From: Cryptomeria japonica
Lineage: Eukaryota; Streptophyta; Pinopsida; Cupressales; Cupressaceae
Direction: 5' to 3'
Assembly (NCBI RefSeq): GCF_030272615.1
Contig: NC_081409.1
Span: forward strand, 476,876,573 to 476,936,572
Length of the DNA stretch: 60,000 bases
Shown piece after piece: positions 21,761-32,139 of this stretch. A program made the translations under genes and the position numbers. How positions within the stretch are numbered: the first letter of the stretch is position 1; every line of letters starts with the position of its first letter. The notes under the pieces are model-generated. The model did not search any database. It was not told where the DNA came from and worked only from the letters and a program-made list of their open reading frames with translations.

Positions 21761-23335
21761 CGCTCCTGTCCCTCAGTGAAGGACGGGAGCTCAATTTCAA
21801 ATATCTCATCATCCTTGCAGAGTCCAGACAAATTTTACGTTTGAAGTGATAGAGAACGACAAGATCTTTCATTTGAATATAAATTGAAGATTTTTATGAG
21901 CACAAACATGTCTCCAGGAAGAAAATCGCCCCTGTCCCTCAGTGAAGGACCGGAGCTACAATTCAAATTTCGCCTTGTCCTTGCAAGATTTTGAGAACTT
22001 AATGATTTGAGGACGTCCGAAGGAAGATACTTTGCCAAATGAATATAATTTGAGATGCAAAAAACGAAGGAAAATGACCTATATTGACTAAATCGCTCCT
22101 GTCCCTCTCCAAGGGACCAGGGCGAAGTACCTTGTAGCTCTCGTCCCTCTCCTAGGGACCAGAGCGATTTCCTTCATTTTGCAAAATCCAGACAAGGGTC
22201 GAGGCAAGTTTACGTTCAAAAACGAAGGAGAACATGAGATGAATGCATTGAATATAAATTGAAGATTTTTGGGACGTCCATACCAGTGCTAAATGCCTAG
22301 TTCGCTCCTGTCCCTCAGGAAGGGACCAGGGCGATTTTTGATATAATTGCTTTTTTTGCAAAATTACAAACAATGTCAAGGCTTGGGCGGATAGAGGGAA
22401 GAAGGACGAATCCGTTGAATATAAACTTAGAGCATGGCAAAGTGAGATGAAGGCCACAAAGGGAGGATCGCTCCTGTCCCTCTCCAAGGAACCAGGGCAA
22501 TACAATGGTGATGATACGTCCCTCCAAAGTTCAAGGTCGTCCCTCCAAGGTTCAAGGCCGATCCAAGCCAGGACGAAGGGTGGCGAGGACATTTCAAGGC
22601 ATTTCCATCAAGCGCAACGTTGCAAAGGTCATCACATGGAAGGATTTGCACTCTAAAGACCTAGATCGCTCCTGTCCCTCTCCAAGGGACCAGAGCGATA
22701 TCTACATAATGGCGTAAATTTCAAAAGGCAAACAAGTTTCAAGTTACCAAGAGGGTCGAAAGGACATCATTCCACGCAATGAAGATAATTGCAAGTTGGT
22801 ACAAACAAGAACAAGCATGTTATGATGAACTTCGCTCCTGTCCCTCAGGAAGGGACTAGAGCGATATTGATATATTAGATTAATCCATGCAAGATTTACG
22901 TAAAGACAAAGATACACAAGGTTACATATGCTCCAGGACATCGTTTGAAGATAATTTGCAAGAGTTTTAAACGTCCAAACATTGCTAATCAAGGTAAAAG
23001 TCTCCCATCGCTCCTGTCCTTTGGACAAGGACCAAGGCGATACTATTAAAACACTCCCGTTCCTTCAAAGATCAAGGCGAGGCGAGGTTAGGAAGTGCGA
23101 AGGACAACGTTTGAAGGACATTGCAAAGGAGATCGAAGTTTAAAAGTCGCCAAGATCAAGGAGAAATAATGGATCGCTCCTGTCCCTCTCCAAGGGACAA
23201 GGGCGATGGTCCCTTTAATGTATCCAAACACATAATGAAAGCCAATGGAAATAAGCGCAAAGGATCGTACCAAAATGAAGAATTTCAAGCAAAAACATGG
23301 AGATCGCTCCTGTCCCTCTCCAAGGGACCAGAGCG
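21761..23335 (+). repeat. Eleven hairpin repeats, mostly 166 bp apart, in U3 of LTR A
   Basis: The consensus is CGCTCCTGTCCCT, a short loop (CTCCA or CAGGA), then AGGGACCAGAGCG. Copies start at about 21761, 21927, 22094, 22137, 22303, 22469, 22667, 22833, 23009, 23175 and 23305. Spacings are 166, 167, 43, 166, 166, 198, 166, 176, 166 and 130. The spacers are diverged copies of one another: TTGAATATAAATTGAAGAT and TTTTGCAAAATCCAGACAA recur. The array is thus an old tandem repeat in which the palindrome has stayed much more alike than the spacer. Confidence 0.9.
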
Positions 23336-23665
23336 ATGAGGTACGTCCTTTTATTTTCATATCTTTGGCGCCAAATTTAAACAATTCGAATTTCATTAAA
23401 TGCTTAATCGATTTAAAAATTGAAAATCTTATTTTTTATTGGCATTTAATATGGCGTTAACATTTATTAATTATTTTTGCCTTATTTAAAAATCGAAATT
23501 TGCAATTTAAAAAACGCAAGGCATTAATAAGTAATTATTTAATTAATAAAAAAAATCGATTTGAGCGCTCATATATGGAGGTCGGCCTTGTTATGTCATT
23601 GCAAATCATTTAAAAAATGGTTTTATTTTTATTAAGTCAGCCTAAGGGGTAAAGGATGCAAGCGC

Positions 23666-23673
23666 TATATAAG
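23666..23673 (+). promoter_or_regulatory. TATA box of LTR A
   Basis: TATATAAG in the context CGCTATATAAGG. Transcription would start about 30 bases downstream, near 23697, which would end U3 and begin R. Confidence 0.6.
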
Positions 23674-24044
23674 GGGGGTAGAATTATCATTTTCTACATC
23701 ATTATTTTACCTTCCTTCATGCAAGTTGACAAGAGGCGAATATAGTGCGAGTTTCATTTATCCAAGGTGGCGTAGACATTCCCAAGGTGGTGTGAGGCGT
23801 GCGAAGTGTGTTTGAAGAGGTGCGAATTGCATTAAAGATCAAAGGTGGTGCGAATTCGAAGACCACACCAAGAGCGAATTTGAAGATCCATTTGAGACCA
23901 CGTCCAAGGTGATAATTGAAGATCACATTCTCTCCAGAGGTGGCGAAATCAAATTTGAGGGGATCATATTGAAGATTATCTTTATACCTCAATTTTGCCT
24001 AGGCAAATTTTGTTTTTGCATTCTAGAGTTAGCTCTCTATCGAG

Positions 24045-24240
24045 GTATGGCGATTTAATTATTATTGTTTTATTCATTCATCGTCATATTTCAAATTTTG
24101 AATTTTAAATCTCTTAGTTCAATCATTGTATTTTAGGAAATGATAACTCTAGGGACTTATCATGAGGTTTCCTAAAATCTATCTCTCTTATCTACGTTAT
24201 TTATTGCAAAATCTATTTCTTATAATGAAATGTTGTGTAG
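24045..24240 (+). other. Probable 5'UTR intron
   Basis: A donor (CGAG then GTATGG) at 24045 and a T-rich acceptor (TTGTGTAG) ending at 24240 bracket 196 bases, two bases before the likely start codon. The exon sequence after each site begins GTATGGCGA, so the start codon falls just after the junction. No transcript is available to test this. Confidence 0.45.
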
Positions 24241-24242
24241 GT

Positions 24243-27200
24243 ATGGCGACCCCAAAGGCGGGAGCATCCACCAGTCGCTCGGCTCTCATGAAAGAAGATC
24301 AGAAGACCGAAGAAGTGGAGACCAAGATCGTGTCCAAGTGGAGCAACATTGGAGATACAAACTTGGGAAACTTTAGCACGAAGAAATTCTGAGAGGTCCC
24401 TTACATCGGCAAGCCATCACCTGTCGCCCGGAGAATAATAGAGAGTGGCATTATCAAGGCGGCCGGTTTTCCTCCTGCTATTCAGTGCCACGAGTTGATG
24501 ATCGAGTGTGCCCGTCATTACAATCCACAGTCCAGGACAATTGTGTCCAATGAGGGAAACACTTTGGCGTACCTTTCAGAGGAGGCCATAAGTGAAGCCT
24601 TCCATCTTCCAGAGCACAGGGACATGATATACAAGAGCATTGAAGGAGCCAGATCAGTGTACGATGATGATCCAGATGCTTGTCTAAGCATAATCAACAA
24701 GAACTGGCTACTCAAGAGTCGTCCCCGTCTGAGCAAAGTACCGAACACACCACACCGGATTGATTTCCAAGAGGAGTACAGAGATTTGATTACCATGCTC
24801 AACAGAGTTACAGGAGCACCTCATGCCTTCTATTTTGAGAAATGGATGTTTTATTTCATCCAGGTGATTGTTCAAGGAAAGGGTACAATACATTGGGCTA
24901 GGATAATTAGCCATTGCTTAGACGTACAGTTGAGAAGACTCAGGGCTACTAAGTCCTTCCACATGAGTTCATATGTCATCTATGCCTTAATCAGAAGCGT
25001 TGAGTACGCAAGACTACCTCACAGAGGAGTGATTGGAAGAGGACCCGGCGAGGTCAGAGTTTGTGAATCCTATACCCACTTGCATCATCCACCAGGGAAG
25101 AACTACAAGTTAATCAATGATACTTTCACGATGAACATCACCAGGACGCTGCAAGGAGGGATTCACAACAGATTATCTCAGGATGCCCAGGAGTTAATCA
25201 AGAGGTACGGTGCTTGGTTCATTCAATTTCCCAAGTTCACTTACATTAGAGTGTATGGATGTCCTTTACCCCCATACATGTTGCCGAGATACCCGACAGA
25301 CAGAATTGTGTTACTTGAAGTAACAAGGCAGTTGGCAGCATATGTGAAGGCATTCAGACACAGACATCAGAATGGAGTTCAGGTACCTATTATTTTGGGT
25401 AATTCAGTTGAGGTATGTCCCAATGTTTCAGCCATGGATGACGCAGAGAGGGAGTTAGCCTTGTATCCTTTTTCATCTTTTGCTTGGAGGAATAGTTTTG
25501 ACCCTCATGGACATTTAGAGGAGACAGTCGGTAGAAGATTTAGACATGAGTCCCAAATTGAAGATTTTATGATGAATCTCCTAGATGATCTTGAAGTGAA
25601 ACGTAAGATACATTCTAGATTGCCTTTGGATTTTATCAGGAAATGTAAGATTTACAGAGTAGCCGACCAAGCTCAGGACAACGGCAGGCACATCCAATCT
25701 TCATATGATAGAGAGAGCAAAACAATAAGTTTGAATTGGAATGAGCCCGAGGCCGTGGATTTAGATGATTTGATGGCACCAGTCTTGTCTTGTACTCGCA
25801 GATGGGTAGACGTTCAGCATCAAAAGTTGAGAGAACAAGGCATAGCTATGTCTTTTACTTTGGAAGAAAAGCCAGCCGAAGGTGGAGCCAGTGTTAGTGA
25901 AGGCAATCCTAATCCTAGGAATTCAGGTGAAGGTAACCTTCGATGTGCCAGTGAGGGCAATCTCCATTCGAGAGGTTCAAAGAGAAAGGAAAGATCAGAA
26001 AAGAAAGAGCCTTCCAAGAAAAAGCAAGGTGCTAACAAAGATCAAACACCAGGTACTTCTTCCAGGCCAGAGGATAGAACAGTTCGAGTGGAAGAATCCA
26101 TGGAATCGATGGTACAGAATGATAGACAGGAAGAGGAACAGGCACAGCATGTTTCATCCGATGGATCTCTCCAAGACTATGATTTAGATAATGATAACGA
26201 AATAACATCTCCTCCCAGACAAGAAGAAATAGTACATAAAGAAATTCAAGTTCAAGAGACAAGATCAAATATCCCAGATTGGTTGAAGGAAAGATTGACT
26301 AAGGTGATCGTAATTGAGGATGAAGACAGTGCAATTGATTTAGAGAGCCTCGTGGGACGTTCACATATGACAACAGAGAAGAAGAAGGCTATAAAGATGT
26401 CCAAGATGATTCGAGATGAGACTGGATCTAGAAAACTGCAGATAGCTACACCGGCGGCAGACAAATATGAGGGTGAGATCCTAGCAGAGGACTATCATAT
26501 ACAGACTATTGAGTTAGGACCATCCACAGCAGAGCAGACTTTAGATGATGCCACCGACACATTTGAGGCATTGAAGGATAAATTTAGAGAAGAAGTAGAA
26601 AAGAATAGAAAGCTTGAGAAAGAGGTCGGTGCATGGAGGACATATTTCAGTCACATCAATGAACCTTTGGGACGTCAGGATCCAGTTAGATCACCATTGC
26701 AGGCATTGCCCCTTCAATCAATCAATGAAGCAGAAAGATTCAGGAATATGGTCCAGCGTACATGTAATTGGATGGATAGATCTCACACGGTGGCCATTGA
26801 GTTTATTACAAGGATGTCGAAGATCACCCACCAGGCTATCCAAGTTCTTGAGATAATCCACAGATTGATGGCAACAGTAGCTGCATTTGCCCATACCAAG
26901 GACGTTGTCATCCCTGTCTTGAAAGTTATAAGACATACATCTAGAAGAATTTTAGCACAAGAGAGGATCTTAGAAGGTGATTCTCACAGTTTGTTTCAGT
27001 GGTCAACCTTACTCCATATAAAGAGTGTTCTCTTTGAGGACATCAGTGTTAGATGTGGTCAAGTTGAGGAGGTGATCAATCCGATCCAGGACAGAGTATT
27101 TGAGGTACTTCGTACCATTCTTGGCAGAGGGATCGAGGTCGAGACAGATGTGGATTTACAAGAATTTGAGGATAGAATCAAGATCATCTTTCGCAAGGAC

Positions 27201-27464
27201 GCAGATGTTACAGATGAGCAGTATGATCAAATGTATGCCACCATGCTCCTGATTGATAGAACAAAGGAACTTGAACCTACTTGGGACACAGCTCTTCTAG
27301 ATGCATTTGATCAGGTTATCCACTTAGAAGAGAGTATCAAGAATCTTCCCGAGATTCCAATCACAGAAATCGAAGGAATCGTGACAAAATTCATTGCATA
27401 TGCTAAGAAGGAAAATTGGAAAGGGAATAAGATTCTAGATGAAAGGTTGTTACAGATGACATGA
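24243..27464 (+). pseudogene. LTR-borne frame of about 1,073 codons, unknown function, one internal stop
   Basis: The frame runs from ATG 24243 (MATPKAGASTSRSALMKEDQ) to 27464 and is interrupted only by TGA at 24390-24392. That codon lies between KKF and EVPYIGKPSP, consistent with a single TGG to TGA change. The downstream 989-codon frame could also start at 24495. In the 1,073-codon numbering, residues 50-470 look like a folded domain rich in W, Y, H and R (FYFEKWMFYFIQVI, GTIHWARIISHCLDVQL, PRYPTDRIVLLEVTRQLAAY). Residues 540-680 are charged and low in complexity, with a nuclear-localisation-like KRKERSEKKEPSKKKQ. The last 350 residues are helical. I see no protease, reverse transcriptase, RNase H, integrase or CCHC motif. 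A plant transposon-domain protein or modified Gag is possible but unproven. One stop in over 3 kb suggests recent or selected coding. Confidence 0.85.
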
Positions 27465-28510
27465 CATCTTATTTCTCATTGGTTGATACCTCCTAGATTT
27501 TTGTGCCAAATTTAATATTTGGCTATGTATTTAATATTGTTCAGTAAAAAGGAGGTCATTTGTAACAAACCCTAATTAGGGTCTAGGTGTCATGATCTTG
27601 TCCGTTGATTTACTTTCAATCTGGACCTTTCATTGTAATTGGGGATGCTATTTATACCCCCATTTTTCATTTTATTTGGAGTCAGTTAATAGAGAATAGA
27701 GTTAAGAGTGAAATAGAGAGATTAGAATTGTAAGCAATTTTATTTTGTAGCAAGATTGAGTCTTGAAGAGAGAAATTCAAGCAATTGTTGTATATGATGA
27801 CTTGGAAATCAATAAAATATTGAAGTTATGGTGTTTTGTTGCAAGTTTCTTAAGTTATCTTCATGGTTGTTGGATGTACTTGAATCACGCTCAATCAAAG
27901 TAGTTTGTTAATTTGAAAGGCTAAGTGTGAGGTTTGATATTTGGTAGGATTCACAATCCAAACCACTAGCTTCTTGCTGATTGTAGGAACGCCTTGCGTG
28001 GTCGACTGGAAAACACTTTGAGTCCTTAACCTTCAAGCATTTTCGCATCTAGGATATGTACCTTCGTAGTAGTGTCCTTGGTCTTTGATGCATTGAACAC
28101 CATTATTACCTTAGAAGATCGCACTAATTTCAGTTAAGTTGTTATCTTATGGCAAAATTGAAATTGGTTGAGTCTTGCCAAATCTCATTCATGCTAAGTC
28201 GTTCATAGGGTTAGGCTAGATTAGACTTTCTTAAACCCTGTCCTTTTTCCATTTTTTTTGAAAGTTCTTTTTAGATTAGTGAAATCTTCGAACCATTGAA
28301 TCCGTAAGAAGCCTTGAAGGAAACAGCAAATCACATCATACCACTAAAAGCTTGTCCACACGTGGAGACCCCACTAAAAGAACCTTGGAGTCCATCTAAC
28401 TGATCCTTTTTGCAGATCTTCAGCAGTTAGAGACTATTTTCTCAAGAGAGGATAAGATGCCTGTCGGTATTTTATTCTGTGTATGATTGTGTACAAAATA
28501 CACGTCAACA
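27465..28510 (+). other. 3' region of LTR A
   Basis: No frame. The stretch AACAAACCCTAATTAGGG near 27563 and TTGCTGATTGTAGGAACGCC near 27975 both have counterparts in LTR B (28878 and 28515-28545, reverse strand). This shows that A and B share their 3' architecture. Confidence 0.75.
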
Positions 28511-28515
28511 CCACG
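28511..28515 (+). repeat. Right target duplication of LTR A
   Basis: CCACG, identical to 21313-21317. Confidence 0.85.
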
Positions 28516-29158
28516 CAAGGCATACTTACAATCAGCAAGAGACTAGTGGTATGAACTAAATGGATTCCGCACAAATGCATTCAACAAATTCCTCTATTCA
28601 ATCTAATCAACATGAAAGCAAATGAGAAGTAGAAACCATGTGACTTGTTGAGATAACGCATTTCACCATGACTTCAATGAAAAGAGTATCTCCATTTACA
28701 AGTCTTAGCAACGATTCCTCCTCCTATTCTAATCTAACTTCTTCTATTAACCTCTTATTTTCTATTAACCATTGACTATTAACTTTTACAAATGAGAAGT
28801 TTGAGCCCTTTATAGAGAGCTCATTACAATTCAAAGGCTCAGATCAATTTGAGATCAACAACCGAGATTATAAGATGAAAACCCTAATTAGGGTTTGTTA
28901 CAACAAACTCTTCTTAGCCAATGAAATAATTACAATATTTGGACACATGTCTTCTCTTGAATATTTGACCAATAGAGATAGTGGGCGTAGGTACATTGGA
29001 GTTTGTGCCCCCATGGATGAGCTTGGTTCCTTGAATCCGAACATGCTGATGTAGGACCTTCTGATTGATGGAATGGACTAGGATGACACCTCAGTTTGCT
29101 TGTACTTGGTAGATCAACATGAAATGCTTGAGCAATATCTCTTGATACTCAACAGTAT

Positions 29159-29380
29159 TCACTCGCTCAATGTGGTGATGATGATGGGAAGCATCGTTAT
29201 GGTCAAGTCATTCCTCCATCTTTGCTTGCTTATCTTGCCTTGAGATAATTGCACGATCTCTCCTTTACACCCCTTTGACCTCTTCATGAAAGTTATTGAA
29301 TATCTCGAAATCCTTCTTGTGTAGTCACCTTCCTTGATACCCTTGTGCTTGCCGATGAAGTTTTCCCCTTCAAGTTGCAT
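29159..29380 (-). CDS. Small frame in LTR B at the place of the LTR A gene
   Basis: 73 codons beginning MQLEGENFIGKHKG, downstream of the LTR B TATA box. It lies where LTR A has its 1,073-codon frame. I see no convincing sequence match to the LTR A protein, so it may be an unrelated remnant or chance. Confidence 0.25.
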   Translation of the reverse strand: MQLEGENFIGKHKGIKEGDYTRRISRYSITFMKRSKGCKGEIVQLSQGKISKQRWRNDLTITMLPIIITTLSE

Positions 29381-29568
29381 GGTGGTGTGGGTCTTGCAAT
29401 CCTCCTCTTATTCTTTCAAGGTGTTGCTTTGCAATTTGCATCATCATCCTCTCACATCTGCAAACCAAAACAAATATGGTATCAAACACACATGATATAT
29501 AACTTTTACACACCCTCTTAATTTGATATGATCTCTGATTTTTTTGTGTTGCAGGTCTGATAGGTGCA

Positions 29569-29574
29569 TTTATA
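29569..29574 (-). promoter_or_regulatory. TATA box of LTR B
   Basis: The minus strand reads CCCCTATAAATGCACC, directly after the hairpin array. Confidence 0.55.
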
Positions 29575-29583
29575 GGGGAGGTT

Positions 29584-30435
29584 GCTCCTTTCCATTGGCA
29601 AAGGAAGTGAGTTCGCTTCCTTCCAATGGCAAAGGAAGTGAGCAAAATTGCACATACTTAGTCGAATTTTGAGGTGTTAGTTAAAAAAAATCAAATTTAT
29701 TGCTCAGACAAAGGCATCACATCATGATTCAAGACGTTTTGGACCCCAAGAAGGCAGATGAGGGAAGTTCACTCCCTTCCATTGGCAAAGGAAGTGAACG
29801 AAGTAGCCATGCATCTTTCTCTTTGAAACTTTTTTGTCAATTCGTCCTTCTTCATCAAGTAGAGCCTTAAGGTTTTAGTCTCCATGTGTAAAGATTCATC
29901 GAATTATCATCCAAGGATGCCTAGGAAGCCATTTTGCTCTGCTCCCTTCCATTGGCAAGGGAAGTCACTTTGCTCCCTTCCAATAATGACAAAGGAAGTG
30001 AGCGAAGTTTGTACTTTCAACACTTATTCCATCAATTCAATCCTTCTAATGAGCAAAGATGAGGTTCCACGCAAGGTAAAGCATTAGAAATGTCTAAGAT
30101 CTTGTTCTCCATCAATCAAGTTCATTAAATCATCTTCAAATATGCAAGAGGAATCAAATCCCTCTCTTCCATTGGCAATGGAAGTGAGCGAACTTCCTGC
30201 CAGTGGCAAAGGAGGTGACATCACTCCCTTCCATTGGCAAAGGAAGTGAGCGATGTTGCATATACTTAGCCAAATCTTAAGGTTGCTGGTCAAAATCAAC
30301 TTAGTTGCTCAAACAAAGGCATCATCTCATGACTCAAGATGTTTTGGACCCCATGGAAGGCAGATGAGGGATGTTCGTTCCCTTCCATTGGCAAAGGAAG
30401 TGAGTGTACTTCCTGCCAACAGCAAAGGAAGTGCA
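29584..30435 (-). repeat. About ten hairpin repeats in U3 of LTR B
   Basis: On the plus strand the unit is CACTCCCTTCCATTGGCAAA then GGAAGTGAGCGA; the arms pair as CACTTCC/GGAAGTG with a TTTGCCAAT-type loop. Copies lie near 29584, 29614, 29770, 29938, 29971, 30163, 30191, 30220, 30375 and 30406, often in close pairs or triplets. The flanks show a 605 bp higher-order repeat: the block AAAGGCATCA to GGCAGATGAGGG occurs at about 29708-29763 and 30314-30369. Confidence 0.85.
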
Positions 30436-30899
30436 GTTTGCTCCAATCAAGGGCCAATGGAAATTTTCACATACTTAGTCAAATTTTGCCCTATGCAACC
30501 TGCCTTTCAACAAAGTGCAATTAACCCTCTTGACTTGACACCTCATCTCACATCACTTAATTTCACATCTCACAGGAAGGGCAAAGGCAGGCAGTCAATG
30601 CCAAGGAAGGGCAAAGGAAGTTACTGTTAATGCCTTCGTCATTCATTTCATTCCTAGCCTTGTAAGCAAAAGATGAGTCATCCATTCCAAAAGCCTTGAT
30701 TCTGTCTTCATTCCATCCAAAAGAGAGAGACGTAACTTGATTTCCTCCTGGCCTCTTGACCAACTATACTACTTCAACGATAAGGCTAATAGCAAAAGAC
30801 TCTACAACTACCAGCGGCTAAGCTAAGACAACTAACCTAGAAAGCGAAAAAGTGGGGGTCCCCATTTGCGATGGGGCGATGTGTGAAAACATCACGACG

Positions 30900-30904
30900 G
30901 GTCT
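30900..30904 (+). repeat. Right target duplication of LTR B
   Basis: GGTCT against GATCT at 20763-20767. Confidence 0.5.
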
Positions 30905-31352
30905 TAGTTGAGCTGCTATTAGTTTGGAGATGATTTTATAGACTATATTTCAAAGAGCTATTGATTTGTATTGCTCCACTTTTGATACCTATACAATTTT
31001 TGGAATCAGGATTAGCCCTCTAGCATTGACTTGGGTAATCGTTGTCTTGTTTCTTGGGATTATTCAGCCATTTGTGTCAGATCTTCTTTGACTGTTTACC
31101 AAAGAACTTGGTAAAATACAACTGAACATCCATCTAAACCGAGGCTTTATCTAGATTGAATGAAAAAAACATAGGCTTGAGTTCTTCCTGGTCGGTTGTT
31201 CTTAGAAGGCTATCACTATTTACTTTTGAGATGAGTCCGTGGACTTGTTGGAGCAGGATATCCTTAGGTTTATCTGAAATAGCCCTCTTTCTATCATGAC
31301 TTACGCGTAATAAAGCGTCTTGTTGCAAGGGTTGTGATTTCTTGAAAATCAA
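30905..31352 (-). pseudogene. LINE reverse transcriptase, proximal half
   Basis: The minus-strand frame from 31352 ends EELKPMFFSFNLDKAS, the entry region of plant L1-type reverse transcriptases (normally DKAPGPDGF). In shifted frames it is followed by DGCSVVFYQVLW, then ARGLILIPK, then NIVYKIISKLIAAQLRPV at the LTR B junction. The order and spacing match the family. Stops and frameshifts show it is dead. Continuation at 20762 on the far side of LTR B confirms a single interrupted LINE. Confidence 0.75.
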
Positions 31353-32139
31353 TGAGAATCATAGCATTTTCAAGGGACTATTTCCACATGAATGTTGATG
31401 TGTCACCTATTCATTACTGACTTGTGAAAGAAGGCTGTGTCGTTATTTACCCAATCTACTTTTTCTCTTTGCTTCCACTACTAACTCTCTTTTATGTGTT
31501 ATTGCCAATTTAGCTATTGCTTCTTGCTCTTTCATTGCCAAACATTTGTCATGAAGTTGATTCAAAACCTGACTTTGTATTGCTGCCAACTTATCTTAAG
31601 GTTTTTGGGACTAGATGTTGACCAATTCTTTTTTATTCCATTCTTGTATTTAGTCTCAGATGTTCCTTCGTTTTGGAAGATCTGTACACGGTTATCTTTG
31701 CTGCACAAAAAGTAAAAACGTCCTCAACGACATGAAAGGAGTTTCCAAGAATTCTTGTTTGAACAATATGGCTTTAAAGTATTTATAAAAAACCCAATCA
31801 AAAAAAGATATGTATACAAAACATGCAGCGAAAATATGAAAGAGTAATAGTGAATTTTATTTTTGTTTTTCAAATATCTACCATGCACCTAACCTTAGGC
31901 TTCTCTCATTACGTGCAAAAGGTTTGACTGCTAAAATTTAAAAGGATACAAAATAGAAACCATAGCACAGTAGAACATGGTATGTTTCCTCAGAATCCAC
32001 AAGCATGTGGGTAAGATGAGTACCATCATACATGTATGATATAGCCAAAATAAAATAAGTATCTAAGAGCACATTTATAAATTATATTTCGAATTTCTTG
32101 ATATTTGTGATGTTGAAACACGGGACTGTTTCTCCAAAT
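31353..32139. other. No gene seen
   Basis: Possibly more decayed LINE on the minus strand, but I cannot recognise an endonuclease domain. Short frames only. Confidence 0.4.

Larger units (their letters stand above)
21318..28510 (+). mobile_element. LTR A: 7.2 kb coding LTR (apparently solo), nested in LTR B
   Basis: Starts TGTTGTGACC and ends ACACGTCAACA, a five-base inverted terminus. It is flanked by a perfect CCACG duplication (21313-21317 and 28511-28515). No second copy of its start occurs downstream in the same orientation, so this is not an LTR pair around an interior; it behaves as a solo LTR. The order is: terminus with the GC-rich block CACACATCGCCCCATCGCAA, eleven hairpin repeats (21761-23335), TATA box (23666), 5' leader with probable intron, a 1,073-codon frame (24243-27464), then about 1 kb of 3' sequence. 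Most plant LTRs are far shorter and carry no long frame. An alternative is an unusual non-autonomous element with LTR-like ends. Confidence 0.75.
28516..30899 (-). mobile_element. LTR B, 5' part (minus strand)
   Basis: On the minus strand it starts near 30899 (CGTCGTGATGTTTTCACAC, then the block CACACATCGCCCCATCGCAA shared with LTR A). It carries a hairpin array (30435 to 29584), a TATA box (29574-29569), a decayed leader and the CAAACCCTAATTAGGG region. Without LTR A and one duplication, LTR B is about 2.9 kb. It lacks the long frame of LTR A; only a 73-codon remnant (29380-29159, EGENFIGKHKGIKEGDYTRR) occupies the equivalent place. The first base pair is CG rather than TG, and its target duplication has one mismatch, so it is older than LTR A. 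Confidence 0.8.

Noticed and set aside
22152-22717. Several overlapping frames of 60-146 codons within the hairpin array
   Set aside because: Their repeated peptides (CPSPRD, LSLSKG) are translations of the noncoding palindrome.
21761-23335. CRISPR-like array (repeats with similar spacing)
   Set aside because: The spacers are homologous to each other and about 135 bp long, the sequence is plant nuclear, and no cas genes occur.
21318-30899. A giant DNA transposon with inverted termini, CACACATCGCCCCATCGCAA at both ends
   Set aside because: The two ends belong to two related LTRs in opposite orientation. Each has its own far end and target duplication (CCACG for A, GATCT/GGTCT for B), and LTR B is continuous across LTR A.
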